From assembly GCA_029891345.1 (NCBI GenBank), contig CM056999.1, positions 28,431,418-28,495,417 on the forward strand: a DNA stretch of 64,000 nt. Reading direction: 5' to 3'. The notes under the pieces are model-generated. The model was not told where the DNA came from. It was given only the letters and a program-made list of their open reading frames with translations, and searched no databases. Every line of letters starts with the position of its first letter. Within the stretch, counting starts at the first letter, position 1. This stretch comes from Dryococelus australis. Its lineage: Eukaryota > Arthropoda > Insecta > Phasmatodea > Phasmatidae. This document shows, piece after piece, positions 36,765 to 49,094 of the stretch. The position numbers and the translations under genes are program-made.

Positions 36765-39700
36765 AGACGCGTAACGTATGGGCGAGGCTAGTACAAGAGC
36801 AAGGCCTCTGCAGATCGTGTGGCCAGAGAGATAGGCAGGAGGACGCGTCACGTATGGGCGAGGCTAGTACAAGAGCAAGGCCTCTGCAGCTCGTGTGGCC
36901 AGAGAGGTAGGCAGGAGGACGCGTCACGTATGGGCGAGGCTAGTACAAGAGCAAGGCCTCTGCAGCTCGTGTGGCCAGAGAGGTAGGCAGGAAGACGCGT
37001 CACGTATGGGCGAGGCTAGTACAAGCTCTGCAGCTCGTGTGGCCAGAGAGGTAGGCAGGAGACGCGTCACGTATGGGCGAGGTAGTACAAGCTCTGCAGC
37101 TCGTGTGGCCAGAGAGGTAGGCAGGAAGACGCGTCACGTATGGGCGAGGCAAGTACAAGCAAGCTCTGCAGCTCGTGTGGCCAGAGAGGTAGGCAGGAAG
37201 ACGCGTCACGTATGGGCGAGGCTAGTACAAGATCTGCAGCTCGTGTGGCCAGAGAGGTAGGCAGGAAGACGCGTTACGTATGGGCGAGGCTAGTACAAGA
37301 GCAAGGCCTCTGCAGCTCGTGTGGCCAGAGAGGTAGGCAGGAAGACGCGTCACGTATGGGCGAGGCTAGTAACAAGCTCTGCAGCTCGTGTGGCCAGAGA
37401 GGTAGGCGGAAGCGCGTACGTAAGGCGAGGCTAGTACAACAAGCTCTGCAGCTCGTGTGGCCAGGAGGTAGGCAGAAGACGCGTCACGTATGGGCGAGGC
37501 TAGTACAAGAATTGCAGCTCGTGTGGCCAGAGAGGTAGGCAGAGACGCGTCACGTATGGCGAGGCTATTACAAGCTCTGCATCTGTGCAAGGTGCAAGAG
37601 CGTCACGTATGGGATAGACAAGCCTCAGCTCGTGGCCAGAGAGGTAGGCAGGAAGACGCCGTACGTATGGCGAGGCAGTAAACAAGCCTGCAGCTCGTGT
37701 GGCAGAGAGTTAGGCTAGGAAGACGCGTCACGTATGGGCGAGGCTAGTACAATGCTTCTGCAGCTTGTGGCCAGGATAGTAGGCAGGAAGAGCGTACGTA
37801 TGGGCGAGGCTAGTACAAAGCTCTGCAGCTCGTGTGGCCAGAAGGTAGGCAGAAGACGCGTCACGTATGGCGAGGCTAGTACAAGAGCAAGGCCTCTGCA
37901 GCTCGTTGGCCAGAGAGGTAGCAGGAAGACGCGTCACGTATGGGCGAGCTAGTACAAGACATCTGCAGCTCGTGTGGCCAGAGAGGTAGGCAGGAGAGCG
38001 TCACGTATGGGCGAGTAGTACAAGCTCTGCAGCTCGTGTGGCCAGAGAGTAGGCAGGAGACGCGTCACGTATGGGCGAGGCTAGTCCAAGAGCAAGGCCT
38101 CTGAAGCTCGTGTGGCCAGGAGGTAGGCAGAAGACGCGTCACGTATGGGCGAGGCTAGTACAAGCTCTGCAGCTCGTGTTGGCAGGAGGTAGGCAGGAAG
38201 ACGCGTCACGTATGGGCGAGGCTAGTACAAGAGCAAGGCCTCTGCAGCTCGTGTGGCCAGAGAGGTAGGCAGGAAGACGCGTCACGTATGGGCGAGGCTA
38301 GTACAGGCAAGCTCTGCAGCTCGTGTGGCCAGAGAGGTAGGCAGGAAGACGCGTCACGTATGGGCGAGGCTAGTACAAGCTCTGCAGCTCGTGTGGCCAG
38401 AGAGGTAGGCAGGAAGACGCGTCACGTATGGGCGAGGCTAGTACAAGGAATCTGCAGCTCGTGTGGCCAGAGAGGTAGGCAGGAAGACGCGTCACGTATG
38501 GGCGAGGCTAGTACAAGCAAGCCTCTGCAGCTCGTGTGGCCAGAGAGGTAGGCAGGAAGACGCGTCACGTATGGGCGAGGCTAGTACAAGCTCTGCAGCT
38601 CGTGTGGCCAGAGAGGTAGGCAGGAAGACGCGTCACGTATGGGCGAGGCTAGTACAGAGAGGCTCTGCAGCTCGTGTGGCCAGAGAGGTAGGCAGGAAGA
38701 CGCTCACGTATGGGCGAGGCTAGTACGGAAGCTCTGCAGCTCGTGTGGCCAGAGAGGTAGGCAGGAAGACGCGTCACGTATGGCGAGGCTAGTACAAGAG
38801 CAAGCCCTGCAGCTCGTGTGGCCAGAGAGGTAGGCAGGAAGACGCGTCACGTATGGGCGAGGCTAGTACAAGAGCAAGGCCTCTGCAGCTCGTGTGGCCA
38901 GAGAGGTAGGCAGGAAGACGCGTCACGTATGGGCGAGGCTAGTACAAGCAACTTGCAGCTCGTGTGGCCAGAGAGGTAGGCAGGAAGACGCGTCACGTAT
39001 GGGCGAGGCTAGAAAACAAGCCTCTGCAGCTCGTGTGGCCAGAGAGGTAGGCAGGAAGACGCGTCACGTATGGGCGAGGCTAGTACAAGCTCTGCAGCTC
39101 GTGTGGCCAGGGAGGTAGGCAGGAAGACGCGTCACGTATGGGCGAGGCTAGTACAAAGCTCTGCAGCTCGTGTGGCCAGAGAGGTAGGCAGGAAGACGCG
39201 TCACGTATGGGCGAGGCTAGTAAACAAGCTCTGCAGCTCGTGTGGCCAGAGAGGTAGGCAGGAAGACGCGTCACGTATGGGCGAGGCTAGTAAAGCTCTG
39301 CAGCTCGTGTGGCCAGAGAGGTAGGCAGGAAGACGCGTCACGTATGGGCGAGGCTAGTACAAGCACTCTGCAGCTCGTGTGGCCAGGAGGTAGGCAGAAG
39401 ACGCGTCACGTATGGGCGAGGCTAGTACAAGCTCTGCAGCTCGTGTGGCCAGAGAGGTAGGCAGGAAGACGCGTACGTATGGGCGAGGCTAGTACAAGAG
39501 CAAGGCCTCTGCAGCTCGTGTGGCCAGAGAGGTAGGCAGGAAGACGCGTCACGTATGGGCGAGGCTAGTACAAGCTCTGCAGCTCGTGTGGCCAGAGAGG
39601 TAGCAGGAAGACGCGTCACGTATGGGCGAGGCTAGTACAAGCTCTGCAGCTCGTGTGGCCAGGAGGTAGGCAGGAAGACGCGCACGTATGGGCGAGGCTA

Positions 39701-42488
39701 GTACAAGAGCAAGGCCTCTGCAGCTCGTGTGGCCAGAGAGGTAGGCAGGAGACGCGTCACGTATGGGCGAGGCTATTACAAGCTCTGCAGTCGTGTGGCC
39801 AGAGAGGTAGGCAGGAGGAGGCGTCACGTATGGGCGAGGTAGTACAAGCTCTGCAGCTCGTGTGGCCAGAGAGGTAGGCAGGAAGACGCGTCACGTATGG
39901 GCGAGGCAGTCAAGAGCAAGGCCTCTGCAGCTCGTGTGGCCAGGGAGGTAGGCAGGAAGACGCGTCACGTATGGGCGAGGCTAGTACAAGAGCAAGGCCT
40001 CTGCAGCTCGTGTGGCCAGAGAGGTAGGCAGGAGAGCGTCACGTATGGGCGAGGCTAGACAAGCTCTGCAGCTCGTGTGGCCAGAGAGGTAGGCAGGAAG
40101 ACGCGTCACGTATGGGCGAGGCTAGTACAAGAGCAAGGCCTCTGCAGCTCGTGTGGCCAGAGAGGTAGGCAGGAGGACGCGTCACGTATGGGCGAGGCTA
40201 GTACAAGCTCTGCAGCTCGTGTGGCCAGAGAGGTAGGCAGGAGAGAGGCGTCACGTATGGGCGAGGCTAGTACAGAGCAGCTCTGCAGCTCGTGTGGCCA
40301 GAGAGGTAGGCAGGAAGACGCGTCACGTATGGGCGAGGCAGTAAGAGCAAGGCCTCTGAAGCTCGTGTGGCCAGGGAGGTAGGCAGGAAGACGCGTCACG
40401 TATGGGCGAGGCTAGTACAAGGCAGGCCTCTGCAGCTCGTGTGGCCAGAGAGGTAGGCAGGAAGACGCGTCACGTATGGGCGAGGCTAGTAGAAGAGCAA
40501 GGCCTCTGCAGCTCGTGTGGCAGAGAGGTAGGCAGGAAGACGCGTCACGTATGGGCGAGGCTAGTACAAGCTCTGCAGCTCGTGTGGCCAGAGAGGTAGG
40601 CAGGAAGACGCGTCACGTATGGCGAGGCTAGTACAAGCTCTGCAGCTCGTGTGGCCAGAGAGGTAGGCAGGAAGACGCGTTACGTATGGGCGAGGCTAGT
40701 ACAAGAGCAAGGCCTCTGCAGCTCGTGTGGCCAGAGAGGTAGGCAGGAAGACGCGTCACGTATGGGCGAGGCTAGTACAAGCTCTGCAGCTCGTGTGGCC
40801 AGAGAGGTAGGCAGGAAGACGCGTCACGTATGGGCGAGGCTAGTACAAGTCTGCAGCTCGTGTGGCCAGAGAGGTAGGCAGGAAGACGCGTCACGTATGG
40901 GCGAGGCAAGTACAAGAGCAAGGCCTCTGCAGCTCGTGTGGCCAGGGAGGTAGGCAGGAAGACGCGTCACGTATGGGCGAGGCTAGTACAAGCTCTGCAG
41001 CTCGTGTGGCCAGAGAGGTAGGCAGGAAGACGCGTCACGTATGGGCGAGGCTAGTACAAGAGCAAGGCCTCTGCAGCTCGTGTGGCCAGAGAGGTAGGCA
41101 GGAAGACGCGTCACGTATGGGCGAGGCTAGTAGAAGAGCAAGGCCTCTGCAGCTCGTGTGGCCAGAGAGGTAGGCAGGAAGACGCGTCACGTATGGGCGA
41201 GGCTAGTACAAGCTCTGCAGCTCGTGTGGCCAGAGAGGTAGGCAGGAAGACGCGTCACGTATGGGCGAGGCTAGTACAAGCTCTGCAGCTCGTGTGGCCA
41301 GAGAGGTAGGCAGGAAGACGCGTTACGTATGGGCGAGGCTAGTACAAGAGCAAGGCCTCTGCAGCTCGTGTGGCCAGAGAGGTAGGCAGGAAGACGCGTC
41401 ACGTATGGGCGAGGCTAGTACAAGCTCTGCAGCTCGTGTGGCCAGAGAGGTAGGCAGGAAGACGCGTCACGTATGGGCGAGGCTAGTACAAGATCTGCAG
41501 CTCGTGTGGCCAGAGAGGTAGGCAGGAAGACGCGTCACGTATGGGCGAGGCAAGTACAAGAGCAAGGCCTCTGCAGCTCGTGTGGCCAGGGAGGTAGGCA
41601 GGAAGACGCGTCACGTATGGGCGAGGCTAGTACAAGCTCTGCAGCTCGTGTGGCCAGAGAGGTAGGCAGGAAGACGCGTCACGTATGGGCGAGGCTAGTA
41701 CAAGAGAAAGGCCTCTGCAGCTCGTGTGGCCAGAGAGGTAGGCAGGAGGACGCGTTACGTATGGGCGAGGCTAGTACAAGAGCAAGGCCTCTGCAGCTCG
41801 TGTGGCCAGGGAGGTAGGCAGGAAGACGCGTCACGTATGGGCGAGGCTAGTACAAGCTCTGCAGCTCGTGTGGCCAGAGAGGTAGGCAGGAGGACGCGTC
41901 ACGTATGGGCGAGGCTAGTACAAGAGCAAGGCCTCTGCAGCTCGTGTGGCCAGAGAGGTAGGCAGGAGGACGCGTCACGTATGGGCGAGGCTAGTACAAG
42001 AGCAAGGCCTCTGCAGCTCGTATGGCCAGAGAGGTTATCCAGGTAGACGCGTCACGTATGGGCGAGGCTAGTACAAGAGCAAGGCCTCTGCAGCTCGTGA
42101 GGCCAGAGAGGTAGGCAGGAAGACGCGTCACGTATGGGCGAGGCTAGTACAAGAGCAAGGCCTCTGCAGCTCGTGTGGCCAGAGAGGTAGGCAGGAAGAC
42201 GCGTTACGTATGGGCGAGGCTAGTACAAGCTCTGCAGCTCGTGTGGCCAGAGAGGTAGGCAGGAAGACCCGTCACGTATGGGCGAGGCTAGTACAAGAGC
42301 AAGGCCTCTGCAGCTCGTGTGGCCAGAGAGGTAGGCAGGTGGACGCGTCACGTATGGGCGAGGCTAGTACAAGAGCAAGGCCTCTGCAGCTCGTGTGGCC
42401 AGAGAGGTAGGCAGGAAGACGCGTTACGTATGGGCGAGGCTAGTACAAGCTCTGCAGCTCGTGTGGCCAGAGAGGTAGGCAGGAGGAT
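36765..42488. repeat. 5.7-kb GC-rich minisatellite, 68/76-bp units, about 80 copies
   Basis: Each unit contains ctctgcagctcgtgtggcca, gagaggtaggcagga, gacgcgtcacgtatgggcga and ggctagtacaag in that order. Two length classes alternate: a 76-bp version with agcaaggc before ctctgcag and a 68-bp version without it. The unit is CpG-rich (gacgcgtcacg) in an AT-rich region. Units are nearly identical in the right half (40.4-42.4 kb) and carry many single-base indels in the left part (37.3-38.1 kb). Open frames on both strands are by-products, as neither unit length is a multiple of three. The array ends next to the splice donor of the exon at 42,495. Confidence 0.97.
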
Positions 42489-42494
42489 GCTCAC

Positions 42495-42635
42495 CTTGCC
42501 TCTGACGTCGGTGACGAGCTCCGTGGTGTGCTGGTCGTTAGCGTTGTTGCTGGCCGAGCACGGCTCCCTGTAGCGGCTAGCGCATGCACACAGCGGCTGT
42601 GTCTGGTTTAGCCGCACGTACACCGCATTGCACAC
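42495..42635 (-). CDS. Internal exon of a cysteine-containing host protein
   Basis: On the minus strand this 141-base segment is framed by an acceptor (tatgtgttgcAG, 42,636-42,637) and a donor (GTGAGC, 42,489-42,494). It is open for exactly 47 codons in phase 0. The peptide contains VYVRLNQTQPLCACASRY, then EPCSASNN and DQHTTELVTD; four Cys and an NQT glycosylation sequon fit an extracellular protein. Its GC content and codon use differ sharply from the AT-rich surroundings. I have the impression of a conserved single-domain insect secreted protein but cannot name it. Neighbouring exons are not in view; the downstream intron contains the minisatellite. Confidence 0.75.
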
Positions 42636-44219
42636 CTGCAACACATACAAAGGCTAGCTCAAATACATCCTTATTTATTTGCTTATGTGAATTACCTAAG
42701 TATTATTACACTCCGCGGCAAATAAACATTTCTATGGGCCTTTTCATTTATTCGTGCGTCTCACAGAAACAGGGCCAAAAACAGTCAGGCCCATTTTACT
42801 GCCATAAAAGTTTTTACACTAGTTTCTCGAGATCGCTGATTACGAATTCGATGACAGAATTAGTAGTGTTTACCCAGTGTGGTGTACTTAGATAGAAACA
42901 TATATCTACATCAGAAAAATTAAAGGGCACGTATTGGATTTACTTAACGAACACTATAGCAAAAATTAATTTAATGAAGATATATCTTTATTTAATATTG
43001 AAAACATTGCATTCATTTCGTGTAGAGTCTATTAGTATACATCAATTTGCAAACACTGATTTACGAACATTGAAAAAAAAAATCATAATCCAGAAACGAG
43101 TAAAAATATACAAAATCAAAATACGACACTGTGAGTTCTAAATGACAATTACAAATCAGTTTACACATTATGCATTATGCATTAAACATCCAATTTGAAT
43201 TGGAATCGCTATCTTCAGAATCTTTGGGTATTTATGAGTCTCCAGGGTTATAATCGGACATGTATTATGGCATCTGGCTAAAGTTGTTTCATTTTCTTGT
43301 GTGGGAGTAGGCTCATACCTAAGCATCGAATGTGAAGAGGTAAGTAACCTATTGAAGAAGCCTCTATTGCATTAATTCTGGAGCATCTTGTCAAAAATGA
43401 TCCGCGATATTTCTTTGTATTCTTATTCCCTGCCTCTTGAACATCTTCAGATAATTTCCAAATTGACAAAAAAACAGAAGATATTATTTTGGGACCATAA
43501 ATTAATCATTTATGCACCGTTGTCGACATGGACCACCAAGAATATTTCTCTACACACATACACACACTTGAAATTTCGAAAGAATAATGTCGAAAAATTT
43601 TGCTAACAATTTCGCAAACACTTTCAATTGCTGTTAAAATGACGTGTAATATTTTAATCGAATTTTCATCTTATTTAAGAAGACGCCTCCAAGTTCTTAA
43701 AAGATTAACATACCGAAGTATTTTCATACAGGCTTTGAATGATAGAAAATCAGCCCTAATTAAGGCATAAATTTACCTTGAGTCACATTTTATCGGCCAC
43801 CGACAATTATTTTATTTTCCTCAAAACGCGCTTGTTTCTTTCCAATAGCCCGTGTGAATGGGAAATGCAAACTACGCTTAAATAAATAAATCCACAAATG
43901 CAGTGTGGACATCCCAGACCAACGAATGGGTTAGTTTATTTTCCTATGTAGAGCAATTTCAATGTTCTTAAAATCTTTGCTGTCTCTCCACACAAATAGC
44001 AGCGTAAAGAAGATTTTGTTGACAACATTGCGTTACACAACTTAACATTTTTCATGGTAAAAATAAATGGGGTGGGCTCGGTCGTCTACAAGGCCGTAGG
44101 AATATTAACTGATAACGTCTATGGGTAGAGAAAGGAAAAAATTCTAGACTGCGTGGGTTTGGTTAAATATATTTATTTGTTACTCGCACCCAACGGGAGT
44201 GCAGCAGTGGTGTACAAAC
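42636..44219. other. Presumed upstream intron and unassigned DNA
   Basis: AT-rich sequence upstream (in gene direction) of the exon at 42,495. Short frames at 42,584-42,895 and 43,278-43,606 carry no recognisable domain. No further exon could be supported. Confidence 0.4.
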
Positions 44220-45000
44220 GAATGAGTATTGGGCGATAGTACGAGAAGTACGATATTCAACGTGGGTTCTCAACGGTGATGTGCCTGATGAATGCGAGAT
44301 TCAGGCAAGTATGTCATAATAACCTTGGGGTTAGTGTTTTGGAGGCACGTTATAGGTTGAAGGTGTCCTTCATGAAGCGCACGAATTCCGATTTGGCGAT
44401 GATATCGATGTTGAAATCACCGCAGAGCACAAGGGGAATGTCGGTGTCTATGCTGAGACAGAACGGTATGTACCTGCTGGCGGTTATGTACATGCGGGAA
44501 GAAAGCCTGGTACATAGTCAACGGGGGCTTCTTCATCATTTCAGAGGTAGAATCATGCTCGTTTGGCTGAGCAGTGTCCAGCTGAGATGTGTCTGTTTGA
44601 ATTTTCATTGGTGGCTCATATTGCTGAGTCGTTCCTGGCTGAAACATCATTAATGTATTTGCTGGAGACATGTCTATTGACTTTTTCCTTCTGTTTGCAT
44701 TTAATTCTCCGAGTTGTTGCCATCTATCTTGGTGCTTTTTGCATTTCCTCTGATTGTTTCGTAGTTGTTTAGACTAAGTCTCGTCACATGATGTGGCATG
44801 TTATGACGCAATCGCCATGACCATATTTCGCTGTTGCGTAGAATTGTCAACTTCTTCTTCATATAACTCTGGAATGGATTCAGGTAGCTGAGTCATACTT
44901 TCAGTATTAGATTAGTCTTGTCGAGCACAAATCATGTTATTAATATCTTTAGTGTACTTTTTGCCTAACTCGTACTTTTGAACTATTTTGGTTTGTAATC
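44220..45000 (-). pseudogene. Transposon ORF relic with EEP endonuclease-like piece
   Basis: The minus strand at about 44,385-44,430 reads LVLCGDFNIDIIAKSEF, the GDFN active-site block of endonuclease/exonuclease/phosphatase nucleases. It is followed by a block with ITVENPR and ISYFSYYRPI, as in a transposon-encoded nuclease common in insect genomes. Upstream, 44,417-44,780 has a basic region RKCKKHQDRWQQLGELNANR. Candidates are a Helitron/Helentron-type or non-LTR element; I see no helicase or reverse transcriptase to decide. Frame breaks lie between the pieces. Confidence 0.4.
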
Positions 45001-45695
45001 TACAAAGAAAAATGATTATTGCTTAGAAAGTCACTATGTGTGTTTATTATTTATGATTCTTGGTAATGCTTTTAGTTACTCTTTATCTTTCGCACAAACT
45101 GACGCCAGAATTTCTCTAATCGCATGAGCCGTTTGGTCTCTACAGCGATCTTAAGCATACTAAACCGCTTGAAATCAGAGGTCCGCAGCGTGGCTCCCAC
45201 CGCAGCCTGATGACGTCAGAACGATAGGTTTGTGTGTGAAACATGAAACGTTTCAGATGGTGCGGTTCCTTTCGCCCATGACAGTGTTGATTGAAGATCC
45301 ACATTATCTTAACAAATACGAAAAAGTTCATATCTCCCAATGTAAATAATATCATGTACACACAAACACAAAAGGGCTGCTTCCTGCCCTTACCTTATCG
45401 TGAATTCCATACTGTCTTCGTTGAAGGATGTAAAACTGTTTTATTAAACATCCTAAGATTTTGAGGTTATTGTATTCTTAAAAGGAATAAATGTTTTCCG
45501 TGCATTTTGGAAAAGTTAAAAGAGACAGTATTAAAGTTTTGTAAGCAAGTATACTCTACTCAAAAGTTAAATAAGTACATAAATAAAAATGTACAAATAT
45601 GTAAAGACACAAATATTTAAAAGTTTAATACCTGTATACAATGAGTGAAGTTGTAGAGATTATATATATTAAATTATTTATATTTATATATTTAA
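45001..45695. other. Unassigned AT-rich sequence
   Basis: No gene or repeat recognised; the minus-strand frame at 45,140-45,361 has no recognisable motif. Confidence 0.35.
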
Positions 45696-46757
45696 ACAGG
45701 GTGAGTCTGAAAGGCACCGATAAACGTTGGCAGGTGATTCCTTAGGAAAATATAAAACGAAAATGTAAGAACCACGATTTCCGAAATTGATTATTAAGGG
45801 AGCTGTGCGCCACCAAATGTCGGATTTTGAAATGCCATAAACTGAATATTTTAGAAACTACTTGCGACTATGCGACTAATCGGCGAATAGTGTTTTGTAT
45901 AATGGAGATCGTTCACCTCGAGAAACGTGGTTGGTAATAGCATCCCCTAACATTGGGGAAATGGGGGTTGCAAACCTGTGTTTGCACGAATCGTGTTAAC
46001 AAACAATTGTAAGTGATTTATTGCATGAATTTATTAATCAACATGTCTACATTAACAGAAAAGGTCTTGTCCGAACACTCTCAGGTGAACCGTTCACGAA
46101 ATAAAACGCATACATAATACGCAATGAACAAATTAGGAATCTACCTCTTTAACAACGTGATTTAACACAGATAACGCCCGCTGTAGTTTACACGCGCAAA
46201 GCGTCGTGTACATTCGTGATTGTAGGTAATTTATCGTGACTGTTCAATTAAACCATTGTCCTTCTTTCAACATAGTTATGTCCCGCGTGTGTGTGGATTG
46301 CCTACCTGCCAGGCCACTCGCTTTCTGTTTTGAATTATGTTGCCGCGGATTTCTCGCAAACGGTTCACCTGAGAGTGTTCGGACAAGACCTTTTCTGTTA
46401 ATGTAGACATGTTGATTAATAAATTCATGCAATAAATCACTTACAATTGTTTGTTAACACGATTCGTGCAAACACAGGTTTGCAACCCCCATTTCCCCAA
46501 TGTTAGGGGATGCTATTACCAACCACGTTTCTCGAGGTGAACGATCTCCATTATACAAAACACTATTCGCCGATTAGTCGCATAGTCGCAAGTAGTTTCT
46601 AAAATATTCAGTTTATGGCATTTCAAAATCCGACATTTGGTGGCGCACAGCTCCCTTAATAATCAATTTCGGAAATCGTGGTTCTTACATTTTCGTTTTA
46701 TATTTTCCTAAGGAATCACCCGCCGGCGTTTGTCGGCGTCTTTCAGACTCACTCTGT
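45696..46757. mobile_element. Fold-back element with two 399-bp inverted arms
   Basis: Arms at 45,696-46,094 and 46,359-46,757 are inverted copies of equal length. By eye the inner ~350 bases match without a difference, whereas the outer ~45 carry seven differences, all transitions. The tip is ACAGGGTGAGTCTGAAAG. The central 264 bases are unique. No transposase is encoded, so it is a MITE/fold-back type element moved by another element; the flanks AA and TA allow a decayed TA target site. Confidence 0.9.
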
Positions 46758-49080
46758 ATATATGTAAATGGAAAAATGGTGCAAATTTCGAGCAAGCGTA
46801 CCCAAAGCCTATATTTTAAAAGAGTTATAAATTATTCTAGGTCATCGTCGAGTGAGTCGTGGTGCTTGTCTGTTTTATGGGTGCTGCTAACAACGTGATC
46901 CATGTCCCATGCGGAAAGGAGCCTCACGTATACCGGGTGTGCCTGCTTCTCTGCAAGTGTCGGCGCCGCCAACGAAAGTTTTGGCTGTCTTCCCCTCCCG
47001 TGCCAAGCACCTTGACCACACGACGCCAGCCAGCCATGTACCATCAGAGAGCATTTCCGAGATTTATGGAAATCGACGGAGTGAAGATCATTTTGTAATG
47101 TTCTCGCCCAGGTTCGGGGAGACAGGCCAAGGTTTTCACATAGGCAGCAACTGCTGTTCCTTTAACATTTTAAAGGGGATGTGAAGGTTGCTGCCATTTT
47201 AAGTTAAGTATTACGTGAAAGAATTTATTTGAAATAACCTGTATATATAGGGAAAGGATATAAGTTTATATAAAATGTAATTGTGGGAAAATTATCTTAT
47301 AAAGAATTATATTTTTGATACTATCTGTTCATTGTGATATTGGAGAAAAAAACTTTTTTTAGGTGATTTATGTTGATATAAAAGCCAAAGCAACAAAAAC
47401 TTCAAATCTTTTCACTGAAACCAACCCAAATCCCTTTTTTGACAACATTGAGAGGGCTCTCAGTTGTTTTCTATTATAACACCTACATTAAGGAAGCACT
47501 GAGACCAAGACATCTTCCTGTGTGTGTTGGCAAACACCACCACTCTTTTTACATACAACACATTATTACAAGTAATTATATTATAAATTTTTTCGGTGGA
47601 ACACAACAGTGCTAAAAAAATGAACTTTCAGTGACTCACGCAACGAGTGTTTTTACATAATAAAACATATTTTTTTAAAATAAGGAAACTAAATGAGGAA
47701 CGAAATGTTTTAGCACTTACAGTGCCAATAATAATTAAAATACCTCATAGAAACTTATGCACATGTGAATGCTAAGACAAATAGGAATACGTGTTAATAT
47801 TATGTGAATTTTCTTAATACATTTAATTTTTTATATTTTGAAAGTTGAAAATCTTTTGAAAACAAAGGATGCGGCTTTTACACCATGTGTGTGAGAGAAT
47901 ATAGTACCTATGTTGAACGTAAATGAAAATAAATAACCAGTAACAACTATACACATAATTAAATAATAGATTTACACAGCTGTGATGGAGCGAGCACATG
48001 TGTTAAAGCATGCGTGTGATGGAGCGAGTGGACCGGATGCTGAGGCGTCCATGTTTACTGGGTGGTGGGGGGAGCATCCTGGCGAGTTGGAGCTGCCTGC
48101 TGTCGCAGACTAACGGAGTTACATTCTCCACGCGACGTAGCAAGTTATATATTGGCGGCATGTGTTGCTCTGTGCTGTGCACGAGCACTAAACATTGCTC
48201 TACCATGGCTAGTATAATATAGTTTACATGTTTTTCTAATAACAGGGAATTGACTTTGCTTACACAAAGTGAAAAATTAACAGTCTTATGAATCAGAGTT
48301 TATAAACACTGGGTAGGACAACATGATTGAACAGTCTTTATTCAAATAATACTTTACTGAAACAGACTTTTTATATAATAAAATTAACTTTACTGAAAAT
48401 TCATGCTCTTCATATCAAATAACAAGTGTTAAGATCAGTGACAGTTGGGCTGGGGTGGGGAATATGCTCTTGATATACACAAACTGAGTTTAGTTTACAG
48501 TCAGGAGTGCCAAGGTGGGTATGTGCGATTATGGTGTCTGTACGCTTTCTTAATGTGTAATCACACCTAATACTTGTGCAATTGTTTAATTAATGTCTCA
48601 CTATTTATTGACTGAACTTGTTCAATGTGCAGTTGCTAATTATTCATTACAAGTAGGTACTTAGCAATTACTTATTGCATGTTACTTCAGTGGTAATGGA
48701 CATTTGTAACTGTCATTTCCTTGATTTGTAATGTTTTTTTTTCTTTTAATTTCTTAAATGTTAGATTTATAAGGGTCGTTTTCCAGTTATTCAATTTCCA
48801 GACTCGTAATGGTAAAAATTCAATACGTTATTATTCAGTTTTGTAACAGTTATTTTTTTAAAATTGCACAATTCCAAACTTAGTCTCTCGTCAACCTCCC
48901 CCAGTCAATACCTATGCTGCTGCTTCTGACCCCCCAGAGCCCAGACTTCATTCATACTCCAATGAAGTCATACCTATGCTGCTCCCGACATCCACCCCCT
49001 CCTCTCATCAACAACAGACCTCAGTTGTCCGCCAGACTCCGAAGTGGTAACACCTAATATTCCGAAATGTCCCTTGTGCT
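46758..49080. other. Unassigned sequence, two GC-richer patches
   Basis: GC-richer patches at 46,840-47,070 and 48,010-48,200 have open frames on both strands. The minus frame 46,832-47,044 ends in a His/Asp-rich tail (DKHHDSLDDDLE) and might be a terminal exon, but no splice acceptor or homology is evident. The rest is AT-rich. Confidence 0.3.
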
Positions 49081-49094
49081 TTTATTACTCCAAG

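Noticed and set aside
36895..42573. Dozens of overlapping open frames on both strands encoding repeats such as MAREVGRKTRHVWARLVQ
   Set aside because: They are translations of the minisatellite. Unit lengths of 68 and 76 are not multiples of three, so frames drift and no consistent protein repeat exists.
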